Source: Bacillota bacterium
GTDB taxonomy: Bacteria; Bacillota; Desulfotomaculia; Desulfotomaculales; Desulfallaceae
Assembly (NCBI GenBank): GCA_023439185.1
Contig: JAEXOR010000003.1
Coordinates: 238,330 to 302,329, forward strand
Reading direction: 5' to 3'
Length of the DNA: 64,000 bases
In this document: positions 25,534 through 34,646 of the stretch, in pieces
Position numbering within the stretch: position 1 is the first letter of the stretch
Layout of the letters: each line of letters begins with the position of its first letter
Notes under the pieces: model-generated
What the model saw: the letters and a program-made list of their open reading frames with translations, nothing else
Databases searched by the model: none
Told to the model about the DNA's origin: nothing
Position numbers and translations under genes: made by a program

Positions 25534-26391
25534 TTACTGCTTACCGGGTTGTTTTTCCCGGCCCAGCATGTCCAGATAGTTTAGTACCGGGTTTGCTGAA
25601 ATAATACGGGTTAAAGAATATTTTTCAGTAACCGCGTGTACCAGTAACACCAGTGCCAGATAGCCGATCCGGAAATAGCCGTCGAGGACGGCGGCGGCGG
25701 TGATGCCGATGACGACGCCCAGGGTGTTGGAACCGGCGTCGCCCATCATGGCCCTGGCTTTTAAATCCGCGGGCAAAAAGGCCAGTAAGGCGCCCAGAAC
25801 CATGGCAACCGGCACTATTTCAGCGCGATTGAAAACAAACGGCAACAGTGCTAAGCAAAGCAGCACAAAAACTTTGCCCGCCCGGCCGGGCCGCAAGTCG
25901 AACAGGTTTAACATGTTTATCGACAAAGCGATCATCAGCGCGCTGTCCACTATTCTCCATGGTTGGGCGGGGAAAAGCTGCGCGCCCAGCAGAAGCCCCA
26001 ATACTCCGCCGCCCAGGGCCTTGACGGCGCCGGTGGTTAACCTGCCTGCAAGCAGCGCCCTGAAGTGACCAAGCAGACCAGATGTGTCCCGGGCGCCCCA
26101 GAAATCGTCCATTAAACCCAAACAGGTTGCCGCGGCCATGGCAAAAAGATAGAGCCGCAGCGCGTCTCCGACGTCGGAAGGAGCCGCGATCAGCAGAAGA
26201 AACGAGACCGGCAGCACGGAGATAAAAAAAATAACCCCTGCCGACAGCGGGATATCCAAACCATTGAAATTAGGGCGGGTAAATCCGCTGCGCTCAATCA
26301 TGGCCAGCATTTTTTCGCGCGTTACAAGGGTAATTATAAAGGCCAGCCCTAATCCGGCGGCGGCGTAAATTATTTCCGGAGCCAACTGCAC
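25534..26391 (-). CDS. MraY/WecA-like membrane glycosyl-1-phosphate transferase
   Basis: 285 residues, GTG start behind GAGGTG. About eight to nine transmembrane helices. Polyprenyl-phosphate transferase motifs: GLMDDFWGARD (Asp-Asp Mg site), NMLNLFDLRPGRA and AMMGDAGSN. It is diverged and shorter than MraY (about 320), and the dcw cluster is not nearby, so it is probably not the essential MraY. Next to a GT2 enzyme, it may start an envelope glycan, perhaps of the spore. Confidence 0.78.
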   Translation of the reverse strand: MQLAPEIIYAAAGLGLAFIITLVTREKMLAMIERSGFTRPNFNGLDIPLSAGVIFFISVLPVSFLLLIAAPSDVGDALRLYLFAMAAATCLGLMDDFWGARDTSGLLGHFRALLAGRLTTGAVKALGGGVLGLLLGAQLFPAQPWRIVDSALMIALSINMLNLFDLRPGRAGKVFVLLCLALLPFVFNRAEIVPVAMVLGALLAFLPADLKARAMMGDAGSNTLGVVIGITAAAVLDGYFRIGYLALVLLVHAVTEKYSLTRIISANPVLNYLDMLGREKQPGKQ

Positions 26392-26408
26392 AAAATCACC
26401 TCGGGCTT

Positions 26409-27086
26409 TTATTTAAGTACCGCTACTCGCAGCAGGGTTCTGGTGATGTGCCAGAACTGTTTGCCCCGGTGACGGAACCCTTTAATATCACGTCCGGTTT
26501 CGGCATGGGTCATCTGTACGGGCACTTCCAGCACCCGGTATCCCATCCGGGCCGCCTTGATAGTCATCCCTACCTCCACACCGTATCCTGAAGCGAATGG
26601 GTAAACGCTCTCCAGTACTGCGCGGGTCATGGCTCTTTGTCCGGAAAGCGGAGATTTCATATTCTGCCCGGTAAACAAAAGAATTCCCCAGCGGGCCAGT
26701 CTTTTAACCATGCCGAAACCGCCTTTACGGCGCGCAGGCGGAAACTGGGCCACCGTCATGTCCGCTTGTCCCGCCAGCACCGGCTTTAGTAAATGTTCGG
26801 CATCGGATGCCGACGCACCCAGATCGCCATCCAGAAGCAGGTAGATATCCGCCGGAGCTGCTTGCACACCGGTATTCAAGGCCTCTCCCTTGCCCATGTT
26901 TTTTTCAAGGGTGATCACCCCGGCTCCGGCCCGGGCGGCTAACGTGGCGGTGTTATCTGTGGACGCGTCGTCCACTACCAGCACTTTTGTGATGGCCGTA
27001 ATTCCGGACAGCGCTGTTACGGTTTGATGGATGAATTCGGCTTCGTTATATGCCGGGACGATGGCAACTACTCTGAGATCAGCCAT
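26409..27086 (-). CDS. Family 2 glycosyltransferase
   Basis: 225 residues. GT-A fold: VAIVPAYNEAEFIHQTV, VVDDASTDNTATLA and LLLDGDLGAS, where the DGD supplies the metal-binding DxD. DPM1/polyprenol-phosphate-mannose-synthase-like without the C-terminal membrane helices. It lies 17 nt upstream of the MraY-like gene and probably works on the same glycan. Confidence 0.85.
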   Translation of the reverse strand: MADLRVVAIVPAYNEAEFIHQTVTALSGITAITKVLVVDDASTDNTATLAARAGAGVITLEKNMGKGEALNTGVQAAPADIYLLLDGDLGASASDAEHLLKPVLAGQADMTVAQFPPARRKGGFGMVKRLARWGILLFTGQNMKSPLSGQRAMTRAVLESVYPFASGYGVEVGMTIKAARMGYRVLEVPVQMTHAETGRDIKGFRHRGKQFWHITRTLLRVAVLK

Positions 27087-27117
27087 TTAATCTTCACCTT
27101 CTGTATTTTATACTTGT

Positions 27118-27990
27118 TTAATGCACGTTAAACTCGGGCAACAGCATTTGGGCGGTTGATTTAACCCCGTAATTGCCCGGCTGCCCGCTTAAAGCCAGCA
27201 CTAGGGCCAGTTGACCCGGCGCGGTGTCTATATTGTCGATGGTGCTGACGAATTTGCGCTGGTAATCCTTGACATAAGAATAGCTGACGTCGGTTTCTTC
27301 CACGCAAACCACGGGAATATTCAAGTCCCGGAAATAATCTATGGTAAACAGGTCAAGCTGTGGATCCCGCTTGTTTTCACCATAACAGCCGCCGACAATG
27401 ATTAATCCGTCCACCGGCACTCCGTAGTCCCCCGACGATTTCAGAAACTCGCGTTCGGTTAAAGCTTCAAAAAAAGTTCCTCTGTCACCGTTGTTGATGC
27501 CCGCTGCGACCTCGGCGGCAAATCTGCCGATTTGCTTTTCAGGTTCGGTCTCCTCCCAGCCCATTAAGGTGCAAAGCTCGTTAAGCGTTTCAGGCTGATC
27601 GTAGAAATTTTTAATTGAAGTAACCGAGGCGACCTGTCCGCCGGCGTCGTTGATAATACGGGTGATTTCCGGCGGAAAACCAAAGGTGTTCAATGTCACC
27701 AGGGCAAATTTTTGCCCTTCCAGTCGGCCGGCCGCTAAAACAGGCAGAATTTCTTTTTCAAATTGCTTATGGATCCCCGAGTCCATTTCCAGGGCACTAG
27801 CCTTTGCCTGAATGGATACGTTGGTCTCCCGCATGGATTGCAATTGGGTCTCCAGCCGGTCGGTAACCTGTTTTTGATATTCAATCAGGGCGTCGTTGCC
27901 CAGCATGGTGCTGCCGATTAATATTCCTATCCCCAGGGCCAGAAAAACAGCCACCAGAGAGGCGATATGGTACTTATAATCAATAATCAT
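27118..27990 (-). CDS. steB: SteB/MctB-family membrane-anchored coiled-coil protein
   Basis: 290 residues. An N-terminal membrane helix (IASLVAVFLALGIGILIGS) is followed by a coiled coil to about residue 75, then an alpha/beta domain. This is the MctB/DUF3186 architecture, often annotated as copper transporter after the mycobacterial member. In Corynebacterium its homologue SteB works with SteA in division-site peptidoglycan hydrolysis; here steA is directly upstream (12 nt), favouring a division or spore-envelope role over copper transport. The family is clear; the role is inferred. Confidence 0.75.
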   Translation of the reverse strand: MIIDYKYHIASLVAVFLALGIGILIGSTMLGNDALIEYQKQVTDRLETQLQSMRETNVSIQAKASALEMDSGIHKQFEKEILPVLAAGRLEGQKFALVTLNTFGFPPEITRIINDAGGQVASVTSIKNFYDQPETLNELCTLMGWEETEPEKQIGRFAAEVAAGINNGDRGTFFEALTEREFLKSSGDYGVPVDGLIIVGGCYGENKRDPQLDLFTIDYFRDLNIPVVCVEETDVSYSYVKDYQRKFVSTIDNIDTAPGQLALVLALSGQPGNYGVKSTAQMLLPEFNVH

Positions 27991-28001
27991 GTAAATTTCT
28001 C

Positions 28002-29138
28002 CTATATCCCCGTTAATATTCTAAACTGAATGATCAACAGGCGCAGCAGTTCACGGGTTGAAGGCGAGATTACGGCTATCGCGGCTACCGGGAGCAGGGC
28101 GGCGATGAAAATTGGCGCCAGGTCCTTTGCCTTTGGTTTGCTCTTGTACAGTCTGCTTACCCCTTTGGCGTCTACAAGGATGGGACCTACCTTGGCCCGG
28201 ACCAGGAATGTGCTGGCCATCCCTTTGCGTCCTTTTTCCAGGAAATCAATCATGTTGGAATGCGTACCCACCGCCACGATTAACTCGGCGCCTAGTTCAT
28301 AGGCCATTAACATGGCAATATCTTCGCTGGTGCCAGGCGCCGCGAAAACAACTCCCTTTAGACCAATCCGGCCAAGCCTTTCCATGCCCGGCGCCCTGCC
28401 GTTGGGATAGGCATGTACCACCAATTCGGACCCGCTTAACAGGACTCTGTCGGTAACGCTGTCCATGTCACCCACGATAACATCCGCCCGCAGCCCGAAT
28501 TCCGCCAGGGCGTCCGCGCCGCCGTCCACCCCGACAAGCACTGGTTTCATATCGTCGATATAAGGTCTGATGGCCTTTAAGTCTTCTTTGTAATTCTTTC
28601 CACGCACCACTATTAAAGCGTGCCGGCCCTTAAAAACAGTTTTAATCTGCGGAATCGTAAACTCATTGCAGATCAGTCCGATTTCGTTGCGGGCGTATTC
28701 CATGGTGTTTTCGATAAATCTGGACAATTCTGCTTCCAGGTTGGCCTTGGCGGCATTCATATGCTCTTTGATATCAACGGCGGTAAGTTCCTGACCGGTT
28801 ACCAGTTCGCAGCCATGCAGGCTGACGGTATTGCCGCGTATTTCTATTTCCTGTCCTTCCCTCAGCAGCATGAATAACTCCGGGTTGGGGCATTCCAGCA
28901 GTTTAACTCCGGCTTCAACCAGGCGTAAAGGACCTTCATTCGGGTATTTTTCACTCATGGAAGATGAAACGTTGATTACAGCTTTTACCTTCGCTTCCAC
29001 CAGCGCGGTGGCGGCTACTTCGTCGAGGTCGGCGTGGTCGATCACAGCTATATCACCGGGTTGAATCCGCTTAACCAAATTTTTGGTCCTTTTATCCAGT
29101 TTAACCGGTCCTCTAACAACTGTGTTTTTCATTTCCAT
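28002..29138 (-). CDS. steA: SteA-like cytokinetic ring protein (thiamin-pyrophosphokinase-like fold)
   Basis: 378 residues from ATG 29138; GTG 29141 and ATG 29132 also possible. The central region carries GVDGGADALAEFGLRADVIVGDMDSV, similar to thiamin pyrophosphokinase nucleotide-binding loops, and the C-terminus ends in a membrane anchor (about 345-365). This matches SteA (COG4825), which recruits SteB and peptidoglycan hydrolases at the septum in Actinobacteria. It heads the block steA-steB-GT2-MraY-like-M20-DUF3866. Confidence 0.78.
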   Translation of the reverse strand: MEMKNTVVRGPVKLDKRTKNLVKRIQPGDIAVIDHADLDEVAATALVEAKVKAVINVSSSMSEKYPNEGPLRLVEAGVKLLECPNPELFMLLREGQEIEIRGNTVSLHGCELVTGQELTAVDIKEHMNAAKANLEAELSRFIENTMEYARNEIGLICNEFTIPQIKTVFKGRHALIVVRGKNYKEDLKAIRPYIDDMKPVLVGVDGGADALAEFGLRADVIVGDMDSVTDRVLLSGSELVVHAYPNGRAPGMERLGRIGLKGVVFAAPGTSEDIAMLMAYELGAELIVAVGTHSNMIDFLEKGRKGMASTFLVRAKVGPILVDAKGVSRLYKSKPKAKDLAPIFIAALLPVAAIAVISPSTRELLRLLIIQFRILTGI

Positions 29139-29215
29139 CACCCGCCTTAACTTAACTTTAACATTTTACAATTTTTGTTTATAGGCGTCAAGAAGATAGA
29201 AGCTTTTCACCCTAC

Positions 29216-29246
29216 ATTAAAAAAACCTGACGTTTAAGCCAGGTTT
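29216..29246 (-). terminator. Intrinsic terminator of spo0A
   Basis: On the minus strand AAACCTG, a 10-nt loop, CAGGTTT, then seven T. It lies 44 nt after the spo0A stop. Confidence 0.9.
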
Positions 29247-29289
29247 AATTAATCCAAGTGAAAAAATTTTCGAAAACGCTTTAATCCAC

Positions 29290-30057
29290 CTAACTTACCT
29301 TGGATTCGATCCTGAGTTTGTCGGCAACCATGGCAATAAACTCGGAATTGGTTGGTTTACCCCGTTCAAGATTAATGGTATAACCGAAAAATTTGGTCAT
29401 CATCTCCACATTGCCCCGGTCCCAGGCCAACTCAATGGCATGTCTGATTGCCCTTTCCACACGACTGGGGGTGGTTTGATATTTCTGGGCTATAGCCGGA
29501 TATAGTTCCTTGGTTACCGCACCTAAAAGATTGACGTCCTCAATTACTTCCAGTATCGCGTCCCGCAAGTAGTGGTAACCTTTAATATGCGCCGGTACGC
29601 CCATTTCATGGATTATATTCGTTACCGCCACATCCAGGCTTTTGGGCTTGGCCACCGAAATGTACTGAGCCGGTTTGAAACCGCCTGTAAGTTGTTTAAT
29701 CCTGGTTGCCAGTACTGAAAAATCAAAAGGTTTTAATATATAATAGTCCGCTCCTAATTCCACTGCTTTTTGGGTGATGTTTTCCTGCCCGAATGCCGTT
29801 AGAATAATAACCTTCGGCCGATGGCTGGTTGAGGTTTCGCTTAACTTTTCAAGCACTCCGATACCGTCCAGGTGCGGCATAATTACGTCCAACACCAACA
29901 CATCCGGTGATTGTTCCTTAATAATTTCAAGGGCTTCAATACCATTATAGGCCACACCGGTAATTCTTAAATCATCTTGCTGCTGAAGGAAATCTTTTAA
30001 AAGTTCGCAAAATTCTTTGTTGTCGTCAGCTATGACCACCTTTGTTACAGTTTTCAT
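29290..30057 (-). CDS. spo0A: Sporulation master response regulator Spo0A
   Basis: 255 residues. The receiver domain has Asp11/Asp12 and the phosphoacceptor Asp57 (VLDVIMPHLDG), with the conserved Lys in YILKPFDFSVL. The C-terminal DNA-binding domain has HIKGYHYLRDAI, YPAIAQKYQTTPSRVERAIR and AIELAWDRGN. Phosphorylated Spo0A binds TGTCGAA boxes and starts sporulation. AGGAGGCGG precedes the ATG. spoIVB-spo0A order is conserved across endospore formers. Confidence 0.98.
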   Translation of the reverse strand: MKTVTKVVIADDNKEFCELLKDFLQQQDDLRITGVAYNGIEALEIIKEQSPDVLVLDVIMPHLDGIGVLEKLSETSTSHRPKVIILTAFGQENITQKAVELGADYYILKPFDFSVLATRIKQLTGGFKPAQYISVAKPKSLDVAVTNIIHEMGVPAHIKGYHYLRDAILEVIEDVNLLGAVTKELYPAIAQKYQTTPSRVERAIRHAIELAWDRGNVEMMTKFFGYTINLERGKPTNSEFIAMVADKLRIESKVS

Positions 30058-30110
30058 TAAAATTTCCGCCTCCTAAATATTTACTGGTATATATTCTCTA
30101 TATTACATTC

Positions 30111-30118
30111 TTTCGACG
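30111..30118 (-). promoter_or_regulatory. Possible 0A box upstream of spo0A
   Basis: Minus-strand CGTCGAAA, one mismatch to the TGTCGAA core, about 55 nt before the spo0A start. Spo0A autoregulation is known in Bacillus; a single short match is weak evidence. Confidence 0.35.
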
Positions 30119-30193
30119 GAGACGGAATTACTCCTTTAAATTATTTTACTAATATTGTAAATATTTAACACTTTGCCTTCTTAAAAAATAAAA

Positions 30194-31531
30194 TTAACTG
30201 GCTATATTTTCATTATTCATGGAATAGATTAAATTTGCTTCCATTAGCATATTTTCGGCCGCTACTCCGTAGCCCCTGGTAGGGTCGTTGATAAACACAT
30301 GGGTGACGGCCCCGGCAAGACGGCCGTTTTGTACAATCGGGCTGCCGCTCATCCCCTGGATGATACCGCCGGAACGGTTCAGCAGGGCATGATCGGTAAC
30401 CCGGATGATCATATCTTTTCCTTGATCATCACCGGTTATAACTTTTTCAATATGGATGCCGAACTTTTCTATTTTGTTCCCCCGAAGCACGGTAAAAATT
30501 TCCGCCGGACCTTCCCGGATTTGATATTTCATAGCCACGGGGATCGGTTTGGTGTAAAAGGAGTTTACCAAACCTTTATCCAGGTGACCGAATATACCGT
30601 GCGGTGTGTTCTTTTCAATACTGCCGATAATATCGTTGTTGCCTTTAAAAACACCTAATTTTTCTCCGGGCTGACCCTTTTGGCCCGGATGCAGGTCTTT
30701 AACCGCGGCGTCAACAATCCTGCCGTTTCGCAGATTGACGGTTTGGCCGCTGGCATTATCCGCAATAATGTGACCCAGCGCCCCATAGATGCCGCTTTGA
30801 GGTTCATAGAAAGTCATTGTTCCAACCCCCGCGGCGGCGCCTTTAATAAATAAACCGATGCGGAACCGGTCTGTTTTATCGCATAATATGGGTTTTACTT
30901 TTCTTTGCACGGTTTTTTCTCCATGTTTAACTGACAGTATAATATCTTTACCATTACTGCCGCATTGATCGACTATTTCCTGGAGTTGGCTTTCGCTTTG
31001 GATTTTAATCCCGTTTGCTTCCAAAATCACGTCACCCTGGGAAATGCCGGACTTACGGGCGGGAAAATACTTTATACCGCCGTTTAATACCGGAGCTTCG
31101 CCAACTACAACAACTCCGGCGTTGTGTGTCAATATGCCGATGGAGTGTCCGCCGGGGATGACTCCGGGCGGAGTCACCACGTTGACAGTCATTCGGTGCA
31201 GGGGCATTAAACCGAATAATCTCATCTGCATTTCCAGCTGTCCTGGCTTTATTGCCATTGGCGCTGTTTCGCCGGGAGTAAAGGTTAGTTCGCGATAGTT
31301 GTTACCGCCGGCAGAAAAAAAATCACCCGCCGAGCGCAGATGTAAAGTGATATTCTTGCTGATGGGACCAGGAAGCTCCCTGCCGGTGGTGATTTTATCC
31401 CCTACTCCGATTAGCTGCCGGTCGGGCAGAAAATTGTGCCATGCTGAATAAACGCACATAAGTGATATGGTTAAAGCAAATACTACAACAAATATTGCTC
31501 TGAAACGGCTGGTTACATTACCGGATTTCAG
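30194..31531 (-). CDS. spoIVB: SpoIVB serine peptidase
   Basis: About 445 residues. One N-terminal membrane helix, a PDZ domain (about 165-235, ISQGDVILEANGIKIQS) and the S55 peptidase domain with the nucleophile in GMSGSPIVQNGRLAG. SpoIVB is secreted by the forespore and cleaves SpoIVFA to activate pro-SigK. The start is uncertain: GGGAGGTG lies 7 nt before a CTG at 31531, while the only canonical upstream start (TTG 31564) has no ribosome-binding site. I use the CTG. Confidence 0.92.
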   Translation of the reverse strand: MKSGNVTSRFRAIFVVVFALTISLMCVYSAWHNFLPDRQLIGVGDKITTGRELPGPISKNITLHLRSAGDFFSAGGNNYRELTFTPGETAPMAIKPGQLEMQMRLFGLMPLHRMTVNVVTPPGVIPGGHSIGILTHNAGVVVVGEAPVLNGGIKYFPARKSGISQGDVILEANGIKIQSESQLQEIVDQCGSNGKDIILSVKHGEKTVQRKVKPILCDKTDRFRIGLFIKGAAAGVGTMTFYEPQSGIYGALGHIIADNASGQTVNLRNGRIVDAAVKDLHPGQKGQPGEKLGVFKGNNDIIGSIEKNTPHGIFGHLDKGLVNSFYTKPIPVAMKYQIREGPAEIFTVLRGNKIEKFGIHIEKVITGDDQGKDMIIRVTDHALLNRSGGIIQGMSGSPIVQNGRLAGAVTHVFINDPTRGYGVAAENMLMEANLIYSMNNENIAS

Positions 31532-31566
31532 GGGGCACACCTCCCTTTTAGTTTTAGAACTCAAAG

Positions 31567-31592
31567 AGTCAGGAGTCAGAATTCAGGAGTTC
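31567..31592. repeat. Dispersed short repeat, copy 1
   Basis: AGTCAGGAGTCAGAATTCAG and six more bases. Related copies at 42643-42662, 51841-51866 and a shorter one at 25511-25530. It is intergenic here, followed by a duplicated TATTCTGAGCC(C)TTTTT. Confidence 0.8.
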
Positions 31593-31826
31593 AAAAAAAT
31601 TACTTTTATTCTGAGCCTTTTTTTATTCTGAGCCCTTTTTAATTGTAAGGAGTCGGCGCCCGCGGGATTTTAAATTGAAAATTTATTATTACTAAATTGG
31701 CCTTCGGGAGATGGATTTATTCCGCCCTGTTGTGCCGTACATTGACATATGCAGCGGTAATGCAGTCCGGAGCTTTCTTGTAACATATTGAAAAAGCTCC
31801 GGGGAATAAAAAAACGTGCCTGAAAA

Positions 31827-31852
31827 ATAAAAAAGCCGCGTCTATTACGCGG
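31827..31852 (-). terminator. Intrinsic terminator of the recN transcript
   Basis: On the minus strand CCGCGT, a 5-nt loop, ACGCGG, then C and TTTTTTATTTTT. It lies 60 nt after the recN stop. The stretch 31593-31826 between it and spoIVB holds only simple repeats; no gene seen. Confidence 0.85.
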
Positions 31853-31911
31853 ACAATACCGTATGTCGTTCACCAAGGAAAACAAAAATGCTATGGTATG
31901 TTTTTTACAAT

Positions 31912-33588
31912 CTATTTAATTATTTTGCTTATATACCCGGTCAGCAGATCCGAGTCCTCCTCGCCGCCCAGCATGCGGTTCAGCTCTTTTATCCTGGCGT
32001 CACCGGTCAGTTTTTGTACACCGGTTACAGTACGTCCGGCCAAGGTCTTTTTTTGCACCAGGTAGTGGGTGGTTGCGCAGGCTGCCACGACTGCGGAGTG
32101 GGTGATGCAGATAATCTGCTTTTGACTGCTTAACCGGTCAAGTTTTTCCGCCACGGCGTGGATGGTTTGACCGCCGATGCCGGCGTCAATTTCATCAAAT
32201 ACGATGGTGGCGGTGTCGTCCGCCAGAGCCAGGATGGCCCTGACGGCCAGCATTACCCTTGATAATTCCCCGCCGGAAGCGGTACTGGCCAGCGGTCGCA
32301 GCGGTTCGCCGGGGTTGGAGGAAAACAGGAACTGTATTTTATCGTTGCCGGCGGTCGAAGACTCGCCATGGGTTATGTCAACTGAAAAGTTAACCTGCGG
32401 CATGGCCAGTTCCTGCAACTGTTTTTTAATTTCCCTTTCCAATCGCCGGGCGGCCTGTTCCCGCAAGCGACTGGTCCGGTCCGCCAGTTCATGGTAGGTT
32501 TTTTCTTTTTCCAGCACCTTGGCCTGAATTCCGGCGGCATCCGTTTCAGCGTCCAGAAGTTCTTCCAATTCCGCCGCGGCGGCGTCGCGGTAAGCCAAAA
32601 TGCCGGCCAGGCTGTCGGCGTACTTACTTTTTAAACGTTCAATCAGCGTCAGCCTATCTTCAAGGAAATTCAACTCTTCGGGATTGAATTCCATGCTCTC
32701 CCGGCAAGAGGCGACTTCCCTGGCTGTTTCTTCCAGTTGATAAAGGGCGGATTGCAGGTTTTCCAGACTATTCTTAAGTTCGGGAACGTACCGGCAGAGC
32801 TCGTCCAGATCACGACCGGCTTCTCCCAGCAAGTCAACCGCCGCCGGAAGATGACCGGAGCCTTGGTGAATTTTTTCCAGCACCGATCCGGTCAGCGCAC
32901 CTATTTTTTCCGCATTGGCCAGCCTGTTTCTTTTGTTGTGCAGTTCTGCTTCATCTTCACCGGCCAGGGAAGCGGCATCAATTTCCTTGATCTGAAACAT
33001 CAGCGTGTCAGTCCGCTGCTGCCTTTCCCGGTGGCTGGAGTTAATGGCGTCGCGTTTGCCGACGGCGGTACGCCATTCCCGGAACGCCTGCCCCGTAAGC
33101 TCCACCGTGGACGTCAGCTCCGTACCGCCGTACCGGTCCAGTAATAAAAGTTGCTTTTCCGGCGCCAGCAGGGACTGCTGCTCGTGTTGCCCGTGCATGT
33201 CCGCAAGCTGCCCGGCAAGTTCCCGGAAAACGCCCAGATTCACAATGCGCCCGTTAACCCGGCAGATGTTCCGGCCCTGCCGGTGCAGTTCGCGGGTCAG
33301 AATCAGTAATCCTTCTTTATCGTCGCCTGAAGCCAGGCCGTACGTGTCTAATTTACGGACCAATATTTCATTACCGGCGATATCGAAAACGGACTGCACC
33401 ACGGCCAGATCCCGACCGGTCCTGATCGGGTCGGCCCGGTACCGTCCGCCCAATGAAACATTCAGCGCCTCCACCAGGATGGTTTTGCCCGCTCCGGTTT
33501 CACCGGTAATTACGTTTAATCCGGGGCTTAAATTCAATTCCAGCCTGTCCACCAACCCGAAATTTTCTATGTACAGAGAAACCAGCAC
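31912..33588 (-). CDS. recN: DNA repair ATPase RecN
   Basis: 558 residues, GTG start 9 nt behind GGGAGGT. SMC-like: Walker A GETGAGKTIL, long coiled coil about 150-360, ABC signature TASGGELSRVMLA, and Walker B TIVFDEIDAGIGG. RecN gathers broken DNA ends in recombinational repair. It is the last gene of the isoprenoid/OLE block, as in many Firmicutes. Confidence 0.97.
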   Translation of the reverse strand: MLVSLYIENFGLVDRLELNLSPGLNVITGETGAGKTILVEALNVSLGGRYRADPIRTGRDLAVVQSVFDIAGNEILVRKLDTYGLASGDDKEGLLILTRELHRQGRNICRVNGRIVNLGVFRELAGQLADMHGQHEQQSLLAPEKQLLLLDRYGGTELTSTVELTGQAFREWRTAVGKRDAINSSHRERQQRTDTLMFQIKEIDAASLAGEDEAELHNKRNRLANAEKIGALTGSVLEKIHQGSGHLPAAVDLLGEAGRDLDELCRYVPELKNSLENLQSALYQLEETAREVASCRESMEFNPEELNFLEDRLTLIERLKSKYADSLAGILAYRDAAAAELEELLDAETDAAGIQAKVLEKEKTYHELADRTSRLREQAARRLEREIKKQLQELAMPQVNFSVDITHGESSTAGNDKIQFLFSSNPGEPLRPLASTASGGELSRVMLAVRAILALADDTATIVFDEIDAGIGGQTIHAVAEKLDRLSSQKQIICITHSAVVAACATTHYLVQKKTLAGRTVTGVQKLTGDARIKELNRMLGGEEDSDLLTGYISKIIK

Positions 33589-33595
33589 TGCCTGA

Positions 33596-34051
33596 TTACC
33601 TCCCGGCTAAAGAAATGAATTTTCGCATTACCGAGGGAGTGATCTTTTTGGGTTTGATGATCACCAGTATGGTATCGTCACCGGCCACGGTGCCGATAAT
33701 TTCAGGCCATTCGGCGTTATCCACGGCTGAAGCCACACCCTGGGCCTCTCCAGGCAAAGTTTTTATAATCACCAGGTTTTCGCTGCTGTCGATGGAAACC
33801 ACCGAGCTCTTAAACAGGCGTTTAATGCGATCGTCGTTTTTTCGGTTTAGAGTGTCGCCGGGCAGCGCGTAGCGGGATACCCCGTCGCCGCCCGGCACTT
33901 TTATCAGGCCCAGCTCTTTGATATCACGTGATATGGTGGCCTGGGTGACTTTAAATCCGGCTTGGAGCAGTTCCTGGACCAGTTCTTCCTGGGTACCGAT
34001 ATTTTTTTCCTTGATGATTTCAACGATCTGCTTGCAGCGCCAGGTTTTCAT
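33596..34051 (-). CDS. argR: Arginine repressor ArgR/AhrC
   Basis: 151 residues from ATG 34051, matching the usual 149-156; the frame is open to a TTG at 34072. The N-terminal winged helix includes VTQATISRDIKELGLIKV. The C-terminal domain ends with GTVAGDDTILVIIKP, the arginine-binding hexamer domain. It controls arginine metabolism. Overlaps the mnmM end by 32 nt. Confidence 0.95.
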   Translation of the reverse strand: MKTWRCKQIVEIIKEKNIGTQEELVQELLQAGFKVTQATISRDIKELGLIKVPGGDGVSRYALPGDTLNRKNDDRIKRLFKSSVVSIDSSENLVIIKTLPGEAQGVASAVDNAEWPEIIGTVAGDDTILVIIKPKKITPSVMRKFISLAGR

Positions 34052-34646
34052 CTTTGGCAATCGCCCTTTCAATTAGGATCAGGTAAGGGGCGTGTCCGGG
34101 CCGGTTGGCGAATCGCATCTGGAGAACGCCGAAAACGCGCGGGTCCAGGCTGCCCGCCGTATCCAGCACGGCCGTGCTTTCCCCCGCGGCCCCGAAGTGG
34201 CCTGTGTATACGACCACGGCAATCCGTCCGCCTGGTTTGAGCAGTTTAACCGCGGTATTAAGAGCGGTTACGGTAGTTTCCGGCCGGGTGCGAACGGCGT
34301 GGTCGCCTCCGGGCAGGTAGCCGAGGTTGAATATAAAAACATCCACCGGATCGGTCAGGTGCAGGTCCATGGATTCATGTCCCGCCGGGATTAATACCAC
34401 CCGGTCCCGAAGGCCGGCTTCTTTTAGCCGCCGGGCGGTTAAATCCAGGGCGTCAGGCTGAATATCAAAGGAATATACTTTCCCGCCGGCGCCCACCCGA
34501 CCGGCTAAAAACAGGGTGTCGCCGCCGTTGCCCGCCGTGGCGTCCACCGCCAGGCAGCCGTCATTCAGCGCCGGAGCCACAAAGTTTTGCGCCAGTAAAA
34601 CGGCATTGCCTTTAACGCCTGCGAACCGGGCCGGCAAAAATTCCAT
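34020..34646 (-). CDS. mnmM: tRNA 5-aminomethyl-2-thiouridine methyltransferase MnmM (YtqB family)
   Basis: 208 residues. SAM-binding class I methyltransferase: VDATAGNGGDTLFLA (motif I), FNLGYLPGGDHAVRT and KPGGRIAVVVYTGH. This is the former putative rRNA methylase family (YtqB), whose Bacillus member methylates nm5s2U34 of tRNA. The ATG directly follows the nadK stop. Confidence 0.8.
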   Translation of the reverse strand: MEFLPARFAGVKGNAVLLAQNFVAPALNDGCLAVDATAGNGGDTLFLAGRVGAGGKVYSFDIQPDALDLTARRLKEAGLRDRVVLIPAGHESMDLHLTDPVDVFIFNLGYLPGGDHAVRTRPETTVTALNTAVKLLKPGGRIAVVVYTGHFGAAGESTAVLDTAGSLDPRVFGVLQMRFANRPGHAPYLILIERAIAKDENLALQADR

